The position numbers and the translations under genes were made by a program. Positions 8,265 through 17,305 of a stretch of 64,000 bases of DNA are shown here, in pieces (position 1 is the first letter of the stretch; each line of letters opens with the position of its first letter). The notes below the pieces were generated by a model. It was not told the DNA's origin. It was given only the letters and a program-made list of their open reading frames with translations, and made no database searches. The stretch is from Streptomyces sp. CB02058 (GTDB taxonomy: Bacteria; Actinomycetota; Actinomycetes; Streptomycetales; Streptomycetaceae), in assembly GCF_001905505.1 (NCBI RefSeq), contig NZ_LIPG01000006.1, positions 62,001-126,000 of the forward strand, in the 5' to 3' direction.

Positions 8265-10544
8265 ATGACAGGCCCCGCGGTCCCGTTCCGCGAAATCATT
8301 CTGAAGGTTCACAGCAGGTGTGACCTCGCCTGCGATCATTGCTATGTCTACGAACATGCGGATCAGAGCTGGAGAACCCGGCCGAAGACGGTTTCTGATC
8401 AAGTCATCTCCAAGACGGCTCAGCGCCTTGCCGAGCACGCGAAGACACACGCACTGCCCTCCGTGTCAGTGATCCTGCACGGAGGGGAGCCTCTGCTCGC
8501 CGGTCCGGCCCGACTCCGACGCGTCTGCGAGGAGTTCGGATCAGCCCTCGCCGGCATCGCCGAGCTCGATCTCCGGATCCACACCAACGGCCTCCAGCTC
8601 AGCCCCCGCTATCTCGACCTCTTCGACGAGTTCGACGTCAAGGTGGGCATCTCCCTGGACGGAGACCGCGAGGCCAACGACCGCCACCGGCGCTTCGCCG
8701 ACGGACGCAGCAGCCATCCACTGGTCCTGAAAGCGGTCGAACTGCTCCGGCAGGACCGCTACAGCCACCTCAACCTCGGCCTGCTGTGCACCATCGACAT
8801 CGAGAACGACCCGCACGCGGTGCTCGACGCCCTGGTCGCACTCGACCCCCCGCTGATCGACTTCCTCCTGCCGCACGCCACCTGGGAGGAGCCGCCGCCC
8901 CGCCCCGACGGATCGCCCACGGCCTACGCCGAGTGGATCCTCGCGATCTTCGACCGCTGGCAGGACCAGGGGAGGCCGGTGCCGGTGCGGCTGTTCTCCT
9001 CGGTGCTCTCCACACTGGGCGGCGGCCCGAGCCTCACGGAGTCCCTGGGCCTCGCCCCCACCGATCTGGTGGTCGTCGAGACGGACGGCCAGCTGGAGCA
9101 GGTCGACTCGCTCAAGAGCGCCTACGAGGGCGCGGCCGCCACCGGCTTCGACGTGTTCTCCCACTCCTTCGACGACGTCGCCGCCCACCCCGGGGTCCAG
9201 GCGCGGCAGCTCGGCCTCGCCGGCGTCAGCGAGACGTGCCGCAAGTGCCCCGTCGTGCGCTCGTGCGGCGGCGGGCTCTACACGCACCGGTACAGCCCGG
9301 CGAACGACTTCGACAACCCGTCCGTCTACTGTGCCGACCTGGAGGCGCTGGTACGGGGGATCGAGGCGCGCACGGGCGCGGCCATGGTGTCCCCGGCACT
9401 GTCCGGCCCGCGGGAACTCGCCGCCGGGCAGCACGACCTGACCCGCACGCTGCTCGCCGCCCTCCACGGCACGCTGGACGGCCGCGGCGGCGCCCGGTGG
9501 GACGAGGCGTGGGGGCTCGCGGGCGCCCTGGAGGCATCCGCCGAGGGCGCCGCGGGACTCGACCACGTCCTGGCGCACCCGTACACGCGCACATGGCTGC
9601 TGGACGTCCTGGAGGGGTTGCACGCCGAGCGGCCCGAGGCCGTCGGCCAGGCGCTGAGGCTGCCGTCGTACGTCGCGGCGGCGGCGGTGCGGGCCGGCAC
9701 CGGCCTCGAGGTCCCGGCGGACTTCCGGGACGGCAGGCTCTTCCTCCCCACGCTCGGCGAGCTGCGCGTCGGCGGGCCCGGCGAGGCGGGCAGGGTCCGG
9801 GTGCGGGCCGAGGGTGAAGGGTTCACGGTCCGGCGGGAGGACGGCGGTGGGTCCAGGACGGTCCGGAGCGCGGCGGAGGGTCCCGGCTGGCTCCCGGTGC
9901 GGCACTTCGCCCTGGGCGGCACACCCGGCTTCGTCCTGGACGACCTCGATCCCTACCGCGACTGCTTCGAGGCTCCCGCGGCGCCGAGGCTCGGGCCGGC
10001 CGAGGCAGAGGCCTGGATCGAGGCCGTCGGCCGGGCGTGGGAGCTGCTGGAGCGGTCCGCGCCCGGGCAGACGACGGACGCCGTGGAGCGGCTGACCACG
10101 CTCACCCCACTCGTCGAGGGCCGGAACACGGGGCGGCCACACGGCTACGGCTCCATCGGCCTCGTGATGACCGGAGACACCCGGGAGCTCGCCCTCTCGC
10201 TGCTGCGGGCGCTGCGGCGCGCCCGGCTGCGGGCGCTGCTGGACGTGACCGATCTGTACGCGCTGGACGGCGCCTGGAAATACCGGTCCCCCTGGGATCA
10301 CCATATGAAGATCCCTTTTTCCGGACTGCTGTCCATCGCTTATGAACGGGTGGGTCTCTCCGCACTCGATCCCGCATTCATGGACGGTGTTCCGGAGGCA
10401 CTCGACATGATGGAACGGGCCGCCGAACCGACCGTGGGAGGAAAGAGGCTGCTCGTCTCACTCCGGGACGAGGTGAGAGGTGTACATGGGACAAGTGGGA
10501 TGAACATCCGCACGAATACGGTGGATCAAGAACCTGTTCGATGA
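8265..10544 (+). CDS. fxsB: Radical SAM/SPASM maturase FxsB with inactive HExxH-type extension
   Basis: A 759-residue fusion. Residues 10-230 are a radical SAM core with C19-x3-C23-x2-C26 (RCDLACDHCYVY) and a GGEP motif. A SPASM-type cluster region follows (C325, C328, C334, C356; FxsB-type CRKCPVVRSCGGG). From about 390 to 759 it carries an extension like the HExxH peptide beta-hydroxylase/metallohydrolase family associated with this RiPP class; where that family has HExxH before a LraLLD segment, this protein reads RALRR (648-652), so the metal site is gone. The extension may only bind substrate. Expected role: C-C crosslink at the FxsA C-terminus. The 3' end and the gap to fxsC are less GC-rich than flanking genes. 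Confidence 0.9.
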   Translation: MTGPAVPFREIILKVHSRCDLACDHCYVYEHADQSWRTRPKTVSDQVISKTAQRLAEHAKTHALPSVSVILHGGEPLLAGPARLRRVCEEFGSALAGIAELDLRIHTNGLQLSPRYLDLFDEFDVKVGISLDGDREANDRHRRFADGRSSHPLVLKAVELLRQDRYSHLNLGLLCTIDIENDPHAVLDALVALDPPLIDFLLPHATWEEPPPRPDGSPTAYAEWILAIFDRWQDQGRPVPVRLFSSVLSTLGGGPSLTESLGLAPTDLVVVETDGQLEQVDSLKSAYEGAAATGFDVFSHSFDDVAAHPGVQARQLGLAGVSETCRKCPVVRSCGGGLYTHRYSPANDFDNPSVYCADLEALVRGIEARTGAAMVSPALSGPRELAAGQHDLTRTLLAALHGTLDGRGGARWDEAWGLAGALEASAEGAAGLDHVLAHPYTRTWLLDVLEGLHAERPEAVGQALRLPSYVAAAAVRAGTGLEVPADFRDGRLFLPTLGELRVGGPGEAGRVRVRAEGEGFTVRREDGGGSRTVRSAAEGPGWLPVRHFALGGTPGFVLDDLDPYRDCFEAPAAPRLGPAEAEAWIEAVGRAWELLERSAPGQTTDAVERLTTLTPLVEGRNTGRPHGYGSIGLVMTGDTRELALSLLRALRRARLRALLDVTDLYALDGAWKYRSPWDHHMKIPFSGLLSIAYERVGLSALDPAFMDGVPEALDMMERAAEPTVGGKRLLVSLRDEVRGVHGTSGMNIRTNTVDQEPVR

Positions 10545-10694
10545 ATCCTGGGTATGGATGACTGAAAAGCGGCGTTGAATGACCGAACGCCATGGGGGTG
10601 GAGCACAGTCCGCTCCGGAATGATGAATTCGCTCGCACCCTCTCCATTGTCCTGGGATGCGGGTGCTCACACAGGACGGGGGTCGTGTGCACGC

Positions 10695-11996
10695 ATGACG
10701 CAACAGCGAGCGGACCATCGGCCGTACTTTTTTCTGAGCTACGCGCATACACCGGGGTACGGCGGTGGATCGGACCCAGACATGTGGGTCGAACGGCTTT
10801 TCCAAGATCTCTGCGGTCATGTGATGGCCATGACCAATCTGCCCGCGGGTGCGGCGGCCGGATTCATGGACCGGGAGATACGCTCCGGCGAGGGCTGGTC
10901 CGAGCGGCTCGGCAGCGTGCTGGCGAGCTGCCGGGTCTTCGTACCGCTGTTCTCGCCGCGCTACTTCGCCAGCGAGATGTGCGGCAAGGAGTGGTACGCC
11001 TTCGAGCAGCGGGCCATTCACCACAGGGCCCGGTCCAACCAGCCGGCCGAGGCGATCGTGCCGGCGCTCTGGGTTCCGGTTCCGCCGAGCCAACTCCCGG
11101 GCCCCGCAGAGCGGTTGCAGTTCAATCACCGTGACTTCGGGGACCGCTACGTCAGCGACGGGCTCTACGGTCTGATCAAACTCAGGCTGTTCGCCCAGGA
11201 ATACGAACGGGCCGTCTACGAACTGGCCAAACGCATCGTCAACGTCGCCGACACCGTGCGGCTCGACTCCGGCAGGCCGTTCGACTACCGCCTCGTCCCC
11301 AGCGCCTTCGGCCCTCCGGACAGCGGCGTGGGCGCACCGAGGCCGATGCGGATCACCATCGCCGCACCGACCCGCCACGACCTGCCTGAAGGCCGCAACC
11401 CGGAGTACTACGGGGACAATCCGCAGGAGTGGAATCCCTACCACCCGGCCGCCGCCCGGCCCCTGGCCTACGTCGCCGAGGAACTGGTGCGCTCCCTCAA
11501 CTACCAGGCGGTCATAACGTCGTTCGACGAAGGGCCCGGGCAGCCGGAGGGAAAGCAGTCCCCCAGCACCCCGGAAATACTCGTCGTCGACCGCTGGGCC
11601 CTGGAGGACGAGGACCGCAGGCGCAGGCTCGCCGCGTTCGACGCGGAGAACCGGCCCTGGGTGACCATGGTCGTGCCATGGTGCCGGGAGGACCATCAGA
11701 GCAGAGCCTCAGAGGCCGCACTGATCGAGAAGCTCGAACAGACGATGCCGGTCAAGATGCGGCAGGGGCGGGCCTTCTGCCGTGCCGCGGCCAAGGGGGT
11801 ACCCAGCATGGAGGCGTTCGGACAGGTCCTTCCCCAAGTGGTCGAGGTGGCCGCCCAGCAGTATCTGAGACATGCCACGGCCTACCCGCCAGCGGGTGGG
11901 CGACACAGTGAACGGACGCGCCTGATGGGGCCCATGGGCAGCACGCAGTTCATACCCGACATGCACGACCCTGCGATGGATGCGGAGGACGTATGA
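10695..11996 (+). CDS. fxsC: TIR-like protein FxsC
   Basis: A 433-residue protein. Residues 10-140 form a TIR-like domain starting PYFFLSYAHT, with FMDREI, VFVPLFSPRYFAS and CGKEW; E99 sits where TIR NADases keep their catalytic glutamate. Residues 195-310 start a second alpha/beta segment (RITIAAPTRHDLPEG...) matching the FxsC family C-terminal half. There is no membrane segment. ATG 10695 is chosen because it begins just before the conserved domain; in-frame ATGs at 10575 and 10620 would add low-complexity residues. The stop overlaps fxsT by 4 bp (ATGA), so the two are coupled. Whether it hydrolyses NAD or is only a scaffold is not known. Confidence 0.85.
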   Translation: MTQQRADHRPYFFLSYAHTPGYGGGSDPDMWVERLFQDLCGHVMAMTNLPAGAAAGFMDREIRSGEGWSERLGSVLASCRVFVPLFSPRYFASEMCGKEWYAFEQRAIHHRARSNQPAEAIVPALWVPVPPSQLPGPAERLQFNHRDFGDRYVSDGLYGLIKLRLFAQEYERAVYELAKRIVNVADTVRLDSGRPFDYRLVPSAFGPPDSGVGAPRPMRITIAAPTRHDLPEGRNPEYYGDNPQEWNPYHPAAARPLAYVAEELVRSLNYQAVITSFDEGPGQPEGKQSPSTPEILVVDRWALEDEDRRRRLAAFDAENRPWVTMVVPWCREDHQSRASEAALIEKLEQTMPVKMRQGRAFCRAAAKGVPSMEAFGQVLPQVVEVAAQQYLRHATAYPPAGGRHSERTRLMGPMGSTQFIPDMHDPAMDAEDV

Positions 11997-14900
11997 CAGC
12001 CGGTCGTGACGGGCGCATCGTCACTTTCTACTCGTACAAGGGCGGCACGGGGCGCACCATGGCCCTGGCCAACACCGCCTGGATCCTCGCGGCCAACGGC
12101 AAACGGGTGCTGGCCGTCGACTGGGACCTGGAAGCCCCGGGACTCCACCGCTTCTTCCACCCCTTCCTCGACCCCTCGACGCTCGGGGCCACCACCGGGG
12201 TGATCGACCTGATCACCGAATACGCCTGGGCCGCGACCAACCCCGCCCAGCGGTCCGAGGACTGGCACCGGGACTACGCCCGTATCCAGCCGCACGCGGT
12301 CTCGCTCACCCCGGAGGCGCTCGGCTGGGAGTTCCCGAGGGGCGGCACCCTCGACTTCGTCTCCGCGGGCCGGCAGAACCGCGAGTACTCCGCGACCGTC
12401 TCCACCTTCGACTGGGACAACTTCTACGACCGGCTCGGCGGCGGCCACTTCTTCGACGCCCTGCGGGACGACATGAAGGCCAACTACGACTACGTCCTCA
12501 TCGACAGCCGTACGGGCCTCAGCGACATCGCCGACATCTGCACCGTCCACCTCCCGGACGTACTCGTCGACTGCTTCACCCTCAGCGACCAGTCCATCGA
12601 CGGCGCTGCCTCCGTCGCGCGGCAGATCGCCGAGCGCTACACGGGGCGGCCCATCGCCATCTTCCCCGTCCCGATGCGCATCGACGAGGGCGAGAAGGAG
12701 AAGGCCGACGCCGGCCGGGCCCTGGCGCGACTCAAGTTCGACCGGCTGCCCCGGGACCTCTCCGGGGACGAACTCACCGCCTACTGGGGCGCGGTGGAGA
12801 TCCCCTACCGCCCGTACTACGCGTACGAGGAGACCCTCGCCACCTTCGGCGACGAGGCCGGGCTCAGCAACTCCCTCCTGTCCGCCTTCGAACGTCTCAC
12901 CGCTGTCGTCACACAGCAGGAGATCACCTCCATGCCGCAGGTGGGCGAGGAGGTGCGGCTGCGCATCCGTGACGCGTTCACCCGGCGCAGGCCCGCGCTG
13001 CCCGCGGATCTCTTCCTCAGCTATGTGGCGGAGAACCGGATGTGGGCCGACTGGATCGAATCGGTCCTGACCCGCGCGGGCTTCCGTGTGGTTCCGCGTG
13101 ACGTCTCCGCCGACAACGGTGCCGCCGACGCCACGCAGGCCGTGGCCGAGACGGCGGCCCGGACCGTCGTGCTGCTCTCCAGCGCCTACCTCAAGTCCCA
13201 GCGCGCGGTGGACCTGTGGGAGCGCTCGGTCTCCGAGGATCCCGGTGGGGGCAGGCGCCAGCTGCTGCCGCTGAGGGTCAGCGACGTCCGTCTCTCCGCG
13301 CCGTACATCGACCGCAACCCGGTCGACCTGTTCCGGCTCGACGAGGTGCACGCCACCACGGCCCTGATGCGCGCTCTGGACCGGCCGGTGCAGCTCGGTG
13401 ACGGCGCCGCGCCCGGCCCCAGGTTCCCCGGCACCGTGCCGAGGATCTGGAACGCACCACCGCGCAACCCCGGCTTCACCGGGCGCTCCCTGGTCCTGGA
13501 GCGGATGCGCGACCAGCTCGGCGGAGGCATGGCCGTCGTACTGCCGCAGCCGCAGACGCTGTACGGCCTCGGGGGAGTGGGCAAGACCCAGGTCGCCCTG
13601 GAGTACGTGCACCGCTTCATGGCCGACTACGACCTGGTGTGGTGGATATCCTCCGAACAGATCGACGACGTCGTGGCCAGCCTCGCCGAGCTCGCCGTAC
13701 GGCTGGGCGCCCAGGGAGGCGACGACATGGGGGCCGCCTCGCAGGAGGCGGTGGACCTGCTGCGCCGGGGCGTGCCCTCGGAGCGCTGGCTACTGGTGTT
13801 CGACAACGCCGACGATCCCGAACGCCTCAGGCGCTACTTCCCCCAGGGCGGCTCGGGGCACATCCTCGTGACGTCCAGGAACCAGACCTGGTCCCAGCAC
13901 GGTGACGCGCTCCCCGTCGACGTCTTCCTGCGGGAGGAGTCGATCGAGCACCTCCAGCGCCGGGCGCCGGGACTGAGCAACGAGGACGCCGCACAGGTGG
14001 CCACGGCGGTCGGAGACCTTCCGCTCGCCGTCGAGCAGGCGGCTGCCTGGATCGCGGAGACCGCGACCCCGATCGACACCTATCTGGAGCAGCTCGCGCA
14101 GCAGGCCCCGCAGGTCCTGGCCCTGAACCAGCCGGCCGGTTACCCCCAGCCCGTCGCGGCCACGTGGAACATCTCCATCGAGCGTCTCAAGGAGCGCTCG
14201 CCCGCCGCGGTGCGGCTGCTCCAGCTCTGCGCGTTCTTCGCACCCGAGCCGATCTCCGCGAATCTCCTCTACAGCAAGGAGATGATCGAGGCGCTGAAGC
14301 CGTACGACGCCTCGCTCCAGGAGAAGCTGGTCCTGGGCCGGGTCATCCGGGAGATCGGCCGTTTCGCCCTCGCCAAGGTCGACCAGGTGTCGAACTCCAT
14401 CCAGGTGCACCGCCTGGTGCAGGCGGTGATCAGGGCCCAGCTCAGCGACGAGGAGCAGCGGGAGGCCCGGCACGTCGTCCACCGGATCCTGGCCGGTGCC
14501 AGGCCCGATGACGACGAGCCGATCGACAACCCCGAGACCTGGCCGCGCTTCTCCACGATCTGGCCGCATCTCGGCCCGTCCGACGCGCGCAACTGCAGGG
14601 AACCGGAGACCCGCAGGCTTCTGATCGACCGCGTGCGCTACCTCTGGAAGCGCGGGGACGTCAGGACGGCGGGCCGGCTCGGCGACGAGCTCCGCGAGAC
14701 CTGGGAGGAGATGCTCGGGGAGCGGGACCTCCAGTACCTGTACCTCTGCTTCCACCTCTCCAACATCATGCGTACCCGTGGCCGGTACGTGGAGGCCAAG
14801 GAGCTCGACGAGTTCACGCTGAGCCGGCAGCGCGAGGTGCTGGGGCCGGAGCATCCGCACACCTACATGACCACCAGCAGCCTGGCCATCGACCTGGGTC

Positions 14901-15928
14901 TGCTCGGTGACTACACCAAGGCCATCGAGCTGGCGACCGCCGCGCACGAGGGCTTCAGCCAGATCTTCCACGACCGGCACCCCAGGACGCTGGCCGCGGC
15001 CAACAACCTGGCGCTCAACCTGCGCAGCGTCGGGCAGTACGCCCGGGCCAGGGAGATCGACCAGGACGTTTATGACCTCCGGTCCGAGGTCCTGGGCCCC
15101 GAGCACCCGTACAGCCTCTCCTCCGCGATCAGCCTGGCCCGCGACCTGCGTGAGGTCGGGCGCTACGAGGACTCTGTCGGGCTGCTCAGCCGTACGTACG
15201 ACAGCTACAAGGCCACCCTCGGCCGGACCTACCCCACGACGCTGACCGCTGCCAAGAGCCTGGCGGTGTCCCTGCGCAGGGCGGGCCAGCTGGAGGACGC
15301 GCGCAGGCTGACGGTGGCCACCCGGGCCAGGTACCGGTCCAAGTACACCTCGGCCAACCCCGAGTCGCTGGCCTGTGACCTCAACATGGCGGCCGACCTC
15401 TACGCCGCGGGGGACGCCGGCGCGGCCAGGGACGCCGCGCAGGAGGTGGTCGACCAGTACATGAAGGTGCCGGGCGAGCGGCATCCGTACACCCTGGCCG
15501 CCCAGAACAACCTCGGTGTCTACCTCTCCGGCGCCGGCGCGTCCCAGGAGGCGGAGAAGCTGCTGACGCGGGTGGTCGGTCTGATGCGTGAGGTGTTCGG
15601 GCGTGAGCACCCGAACACCCTGCTCTGCGTGATGAACCTGGCCAACGCGACGGCGGAACGGGGCGAGCTCGACATCGCACTGGAGACGGAGCGCAAGGTG
15701 GCCGGGCAGCTCAGGGAGGTCCTCGGGGCGCACCACCCGGAGACCCTGGCCATGACCTCGAACCTCGCGGTCACGCTCGACGCGATGGGACGCGGTGACG
15801 AGGCGCTGAGGCTGCGGGTGGAGACAGGCGACGAGCTGGCCCGGCAGCTCGGTGACGACCACCCGCTGACGCGGATAGCGAGGACGGAGGAGAGGTTCCA
15901 GCGCGAGCTGGAACCCATGTCGGTGTGA
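11993..15928 (+). CDS. fxsT: FxsT: ParA-like / TIR-like / NB-ARC / TPR multidomain protein
   Basis: A 1311-residue signal-transduction NTPase. Order seen: a ParA/MinD-like deviant P-loop KGGTGRT at 16-22 with DWDLEAPG, domain to about 300; a TIR-like domain at about 338-470 (LFLSYVAENRMWADW, VVLLSSAYLKS); an NB-ARC module from about 500 with Walker A GLGGVGKT near 524-531 and Walker B WLLVFDNAD near 600, plus ILVTSRNQ and GDLPLAVEQAAAW; then tetratricopeptide repeats from about 930 to 1305, each with an H-P-x-T signature (EHPHTYMT, EHPYSL, RHPYTLAA, EHPNTLLC, HHPETLAM, DHPLTRI). The layout is that of STAND sensors that oligomerise on ligand binding. It is the fourth gene of the fxs operon; the effector output is inferred. 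Confidence 0.88.
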   Translation: MTAGRDGRIVTFYSYKGGTGRTMALANTAWILAANGKRVLAVDWDLEAPGLHRFFHPFLDPSTLGATTGVIDLITEYAWAATNPAQRSEDWHRDYARIQPHAVSLTPEALGWEFPRGGTLDFVSAGRQNREYSATVSTFDWDNFYDRLGGGHFFDALRDDMKANYDYVLIDSRTGLSDIADICTVHLPDVLVDCFTLSDQSIDGAASVARQIAERYTGRPIAIFPVPMRIDEGEKEKADAGRALARLKFDRLPRDLSGDELTAYWGAVEIPYRPYYAYEETLATFGDEAGLSNSLLSAFERLTAVVTQQEITSMPQVGEEVRLRIRDAFTRRRPALPADLFLSYVAENRMWADWIESVLTRAGFRVVPRDVSADNGAADATQAVAETAARTVVLLSSAYLKSQRAVDLWERSVSEDPGGGRRQLLPLRVSDVRLSAPYIDRNPVDLFRLDEVHATTALMRALDRPVQLGDGAAPGPRFPGTVPRIWNAPPRNPGFTGRSLVLERMRDQLGGGMAVVLPQPQTLYGLGGVGKTQVALEYVHRFMADYDLVWWISSEQIDDVVASLAELAVRLGAQGGDDMGAASQEAVDLLRRGVPSERWLLVFDNADDPERLRRYFPQGGSGHILVTSRNQTWSQHGDALPVDVFLREESIEHLQRRAPGLSNEDAAQVATAVGDLPLAVEQAAAWIAETATPIDTYLEQLAQQAPQVLALNQPAGYPQPVAATWNISIERLKERSPAAVRLLQLCAFFAPEPISANLLYSKEMIEALKPYDASLQEKLVLGRVIREIGRFALAKVDQVSNSIQVHRLVQAVIRAQLSDEEQREARHVVHRILAGARPDDDEPIDNPETWPRFSTIWPHLGPSDARNCREPETRRLLIDRVRYLWKRGDVRTAGRLGDELRETWEEMLGERDLQYLYLCFHLSNIMRTRGRYVEAKELDEFTLSRQREVLGPEHPHTYMTTSSLAIDLGLLGDYTKAIELATAAHEGFSQIFHDRHPRTLAAANNLALNLRSVGQYARAREIDQDVYDLRSEVLGPEHPYSLSSAISLARDLREVGRYEDSVGLLSRTYDSYKATLGRTYPTTLTAAKSLAVSLRRAGQLEDARRLTVATRARYRSKYTSANPESLACDLNMAADLYAAGDAGAARDAAQEVVDQYMKVPGERHPYTLAAQNNLGVYLSGAGASQEAEKLLTRVVGLMREVFGREHPNTLLCVMNLANATAERGELDIALETERKVAGQLREVLGAHHPETLAMTSNLAVTLDAMGRGDEALRLRVETGDELARQLGDDHPLTRIARTEERFQRELEPMSV

Positions 15929-15930
15929 GC

Positions 15931-15967
15931 CCGAGGGCTCCGGGCTCCTGGAGCCCGGAGCCCTCGG
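15931..15967. terminator. Palindromic bidirectional terminator
   Basis: Perfect 18-bp inverted repeat (15931-15948 / 15950-15967) lying between the fxsT stop and the convergent hydrolase stop at 15971, so it can serve both transcripts. Confidence 0.8.
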
Positions 15968-15970
15968 TGG

Positions 15971-16855
15971 TCAGCAGACCGCGGCTTCCCGCTCGTCCAG
16001 CAGCCAGTTGAGCACGGTGGGAAGCACGGACAGCGCGTCGAAGTGCGCCGCCGCCGGCTCCAGGACCGCGGTGGCGCCCGGGATCTGCCCGGCCAGCCAG
16101 CGGGAGTGCCCGACCGGGGAGAACACGTCCTTCACGCCGTGCCACAGCATCACCGGGCACGTGATGTCGGCGGGGTCGAACCCCCACGGCCGGGAGAACG
16201 CGAGCGCGTCGTCGATCCAGCCGTACGCCGACGTGCGCAGCCCTTCGCGGAAGTTGTCGAGGAGCATGGTGCGGATTCCGGCGTCGTTGACCACGGTCCG
16301 GTCGGAATCGGTCAGTTCCCGACGCAGATCGTCCAGGAGCTGGACCGGGTTCTGCCGGATCTCCGCCGAGCGGCTGATGAAGGACTCCGCCAGCCCTTCC
16401 GGGTCCAATGCGGCCCGGGAGTAGGCGAGCACGTTCGAGGCGGCCATCCCGTCGAACCAGTCGAGCCCCTCGGCATCCCGGGGGGCCAGACTCACCAGCG
16501 CGGCGGCACGGGTGACCCGTTCGGGCATCAGTGCCGCGCAGGCCAGCGCGTGCGGGGCGCCGCCGGAGCGCCCGACCACGGCGAAGCGCTCCAGATCGAG
16601 AGAGTCGGCGATGGTCCGCACGTCTTCGGCAACGTCCATCACCCGGCGTCCCGGCAGCCGGTCCGAGCCGCCGTAGCCGGGGCGGTCGTAGGAGATCAGC
16701 TGCATGTTGCGCTGGTAGAGGACCATCCCGCGAGGAGCGGGGCCCAGCCTGCTGCCCGGCATCCCGTGGAGGAGGAACACCGGTCTGCCTCGTGGGTCCC
16801 CCTGACGTACGACCGTCAGATGCCGTCCGTCCGCCACGCGAACTCGATTCGGCAC
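15971..16855 (-). CDS. Alpha/beta-fold hydrolase
   Basis: A 294-residue cytoplasmic alpha/beta hydrolase. It shows the oxyanion HGMPGS near the N-terminus, YDRPGYGGSD, the nucleophile elbow GRSGG, an acid in the LWHGVKDVFSP loop, and the late histidine in AAAHFDALS. No signal peptide. The length is standard for the family. It converges on the fxs operon and diverges from the streptogrisin D-like gene, so it is probably independent of both. The upstream region carries a direct repeat and a palindrome that may be operators. Substrate not inferable. Confidence 0.85.
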   Translation of the reverse strand: MPNRVRVADGRHLTVVRQGDPRGRPVFLLHGMPGSRLGPAPRGMVLYQRNMQLISYDRPGYGGSDRLPGRRVMDVAEDVRTIADSLDLERFAVVGRSGGAPHALACAALMPERVTRAAALVSLAPRDAEGLDWFDGMAASNVLAYSRAALDPEGLAESFISRSAEIRQNPVQLLDDLRRELTDSDRTVVNDAGIRTMLLDNFREGLRTSAYGWIDDALAFSRPWGFDPADITCPVMLWHGVKDVFSPVGHSRWLAGQIPGATAVLEPAAAHFDALSVLPTVLNWLLDEREAAVC

Positions 16856-17305
16856 GCCGCCCCCTCCACTCGGTCACCAAGTGCGCGGACCGGGCACCAA
16901 GTGCCCGATGTGTACTGCCTGTTCGATGATGACCTATCGCGAGCGATACCGGCACTCCCTTTCGCAACCGACCGGTGGTGTCGGGGACGTTCGGTGACGT
17001 TCGGGGGGCGCTCGCCGGGTGTTCGGCTTCAGGAGCGCTCTGCACAGCATGCGGACTCCAGGGGCGATTACAGGACAGGACTAGTCCTCACCCGCCGGCC
17101 ATCTCCGGTTGCACCGGGTGTTCGCGAACGGAACCGACGTGTGCGGCAGCCGCTTGTGAACGCGTCGCGGGTGAACGGTTGCTGTCGTGTGCGCGTCCTG
17201 AAGTCGACCTTGTGTGCTATCCGCCGCGTCGGAATAGTGGGCGCCCCATCCTCCGTGTTCCGGGTACCCCACTTGCCCGAGCACGGCCCCACAGGAGGTC
17301 GTAAG
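16856..17305. promoter_or_regulatory. Divergent intergenic region with repeats, hydrolase / sprD-like
   Basis: 450 bp without a convincing gene. Near the hydrolase start are two copies of CACCAAGTGC at 16875-16884 and 16895-16904, spaced 20 bp (two helical turns), and a palindrome TATCGC-GA-GCGATA at 16935-16948. The right half leads to the protease and ends in a strong ribosome site AGGAGG (17293-17298), 7 bp before a TTG start. Confidence 0.5.

Noticed and set aside
13790..15862. 690-codon open frame antisense to fxsT
   Set aside because: Composition is that of a GC-rich reverse complement; no motifs; fxsT is clearly coding on the other strand.
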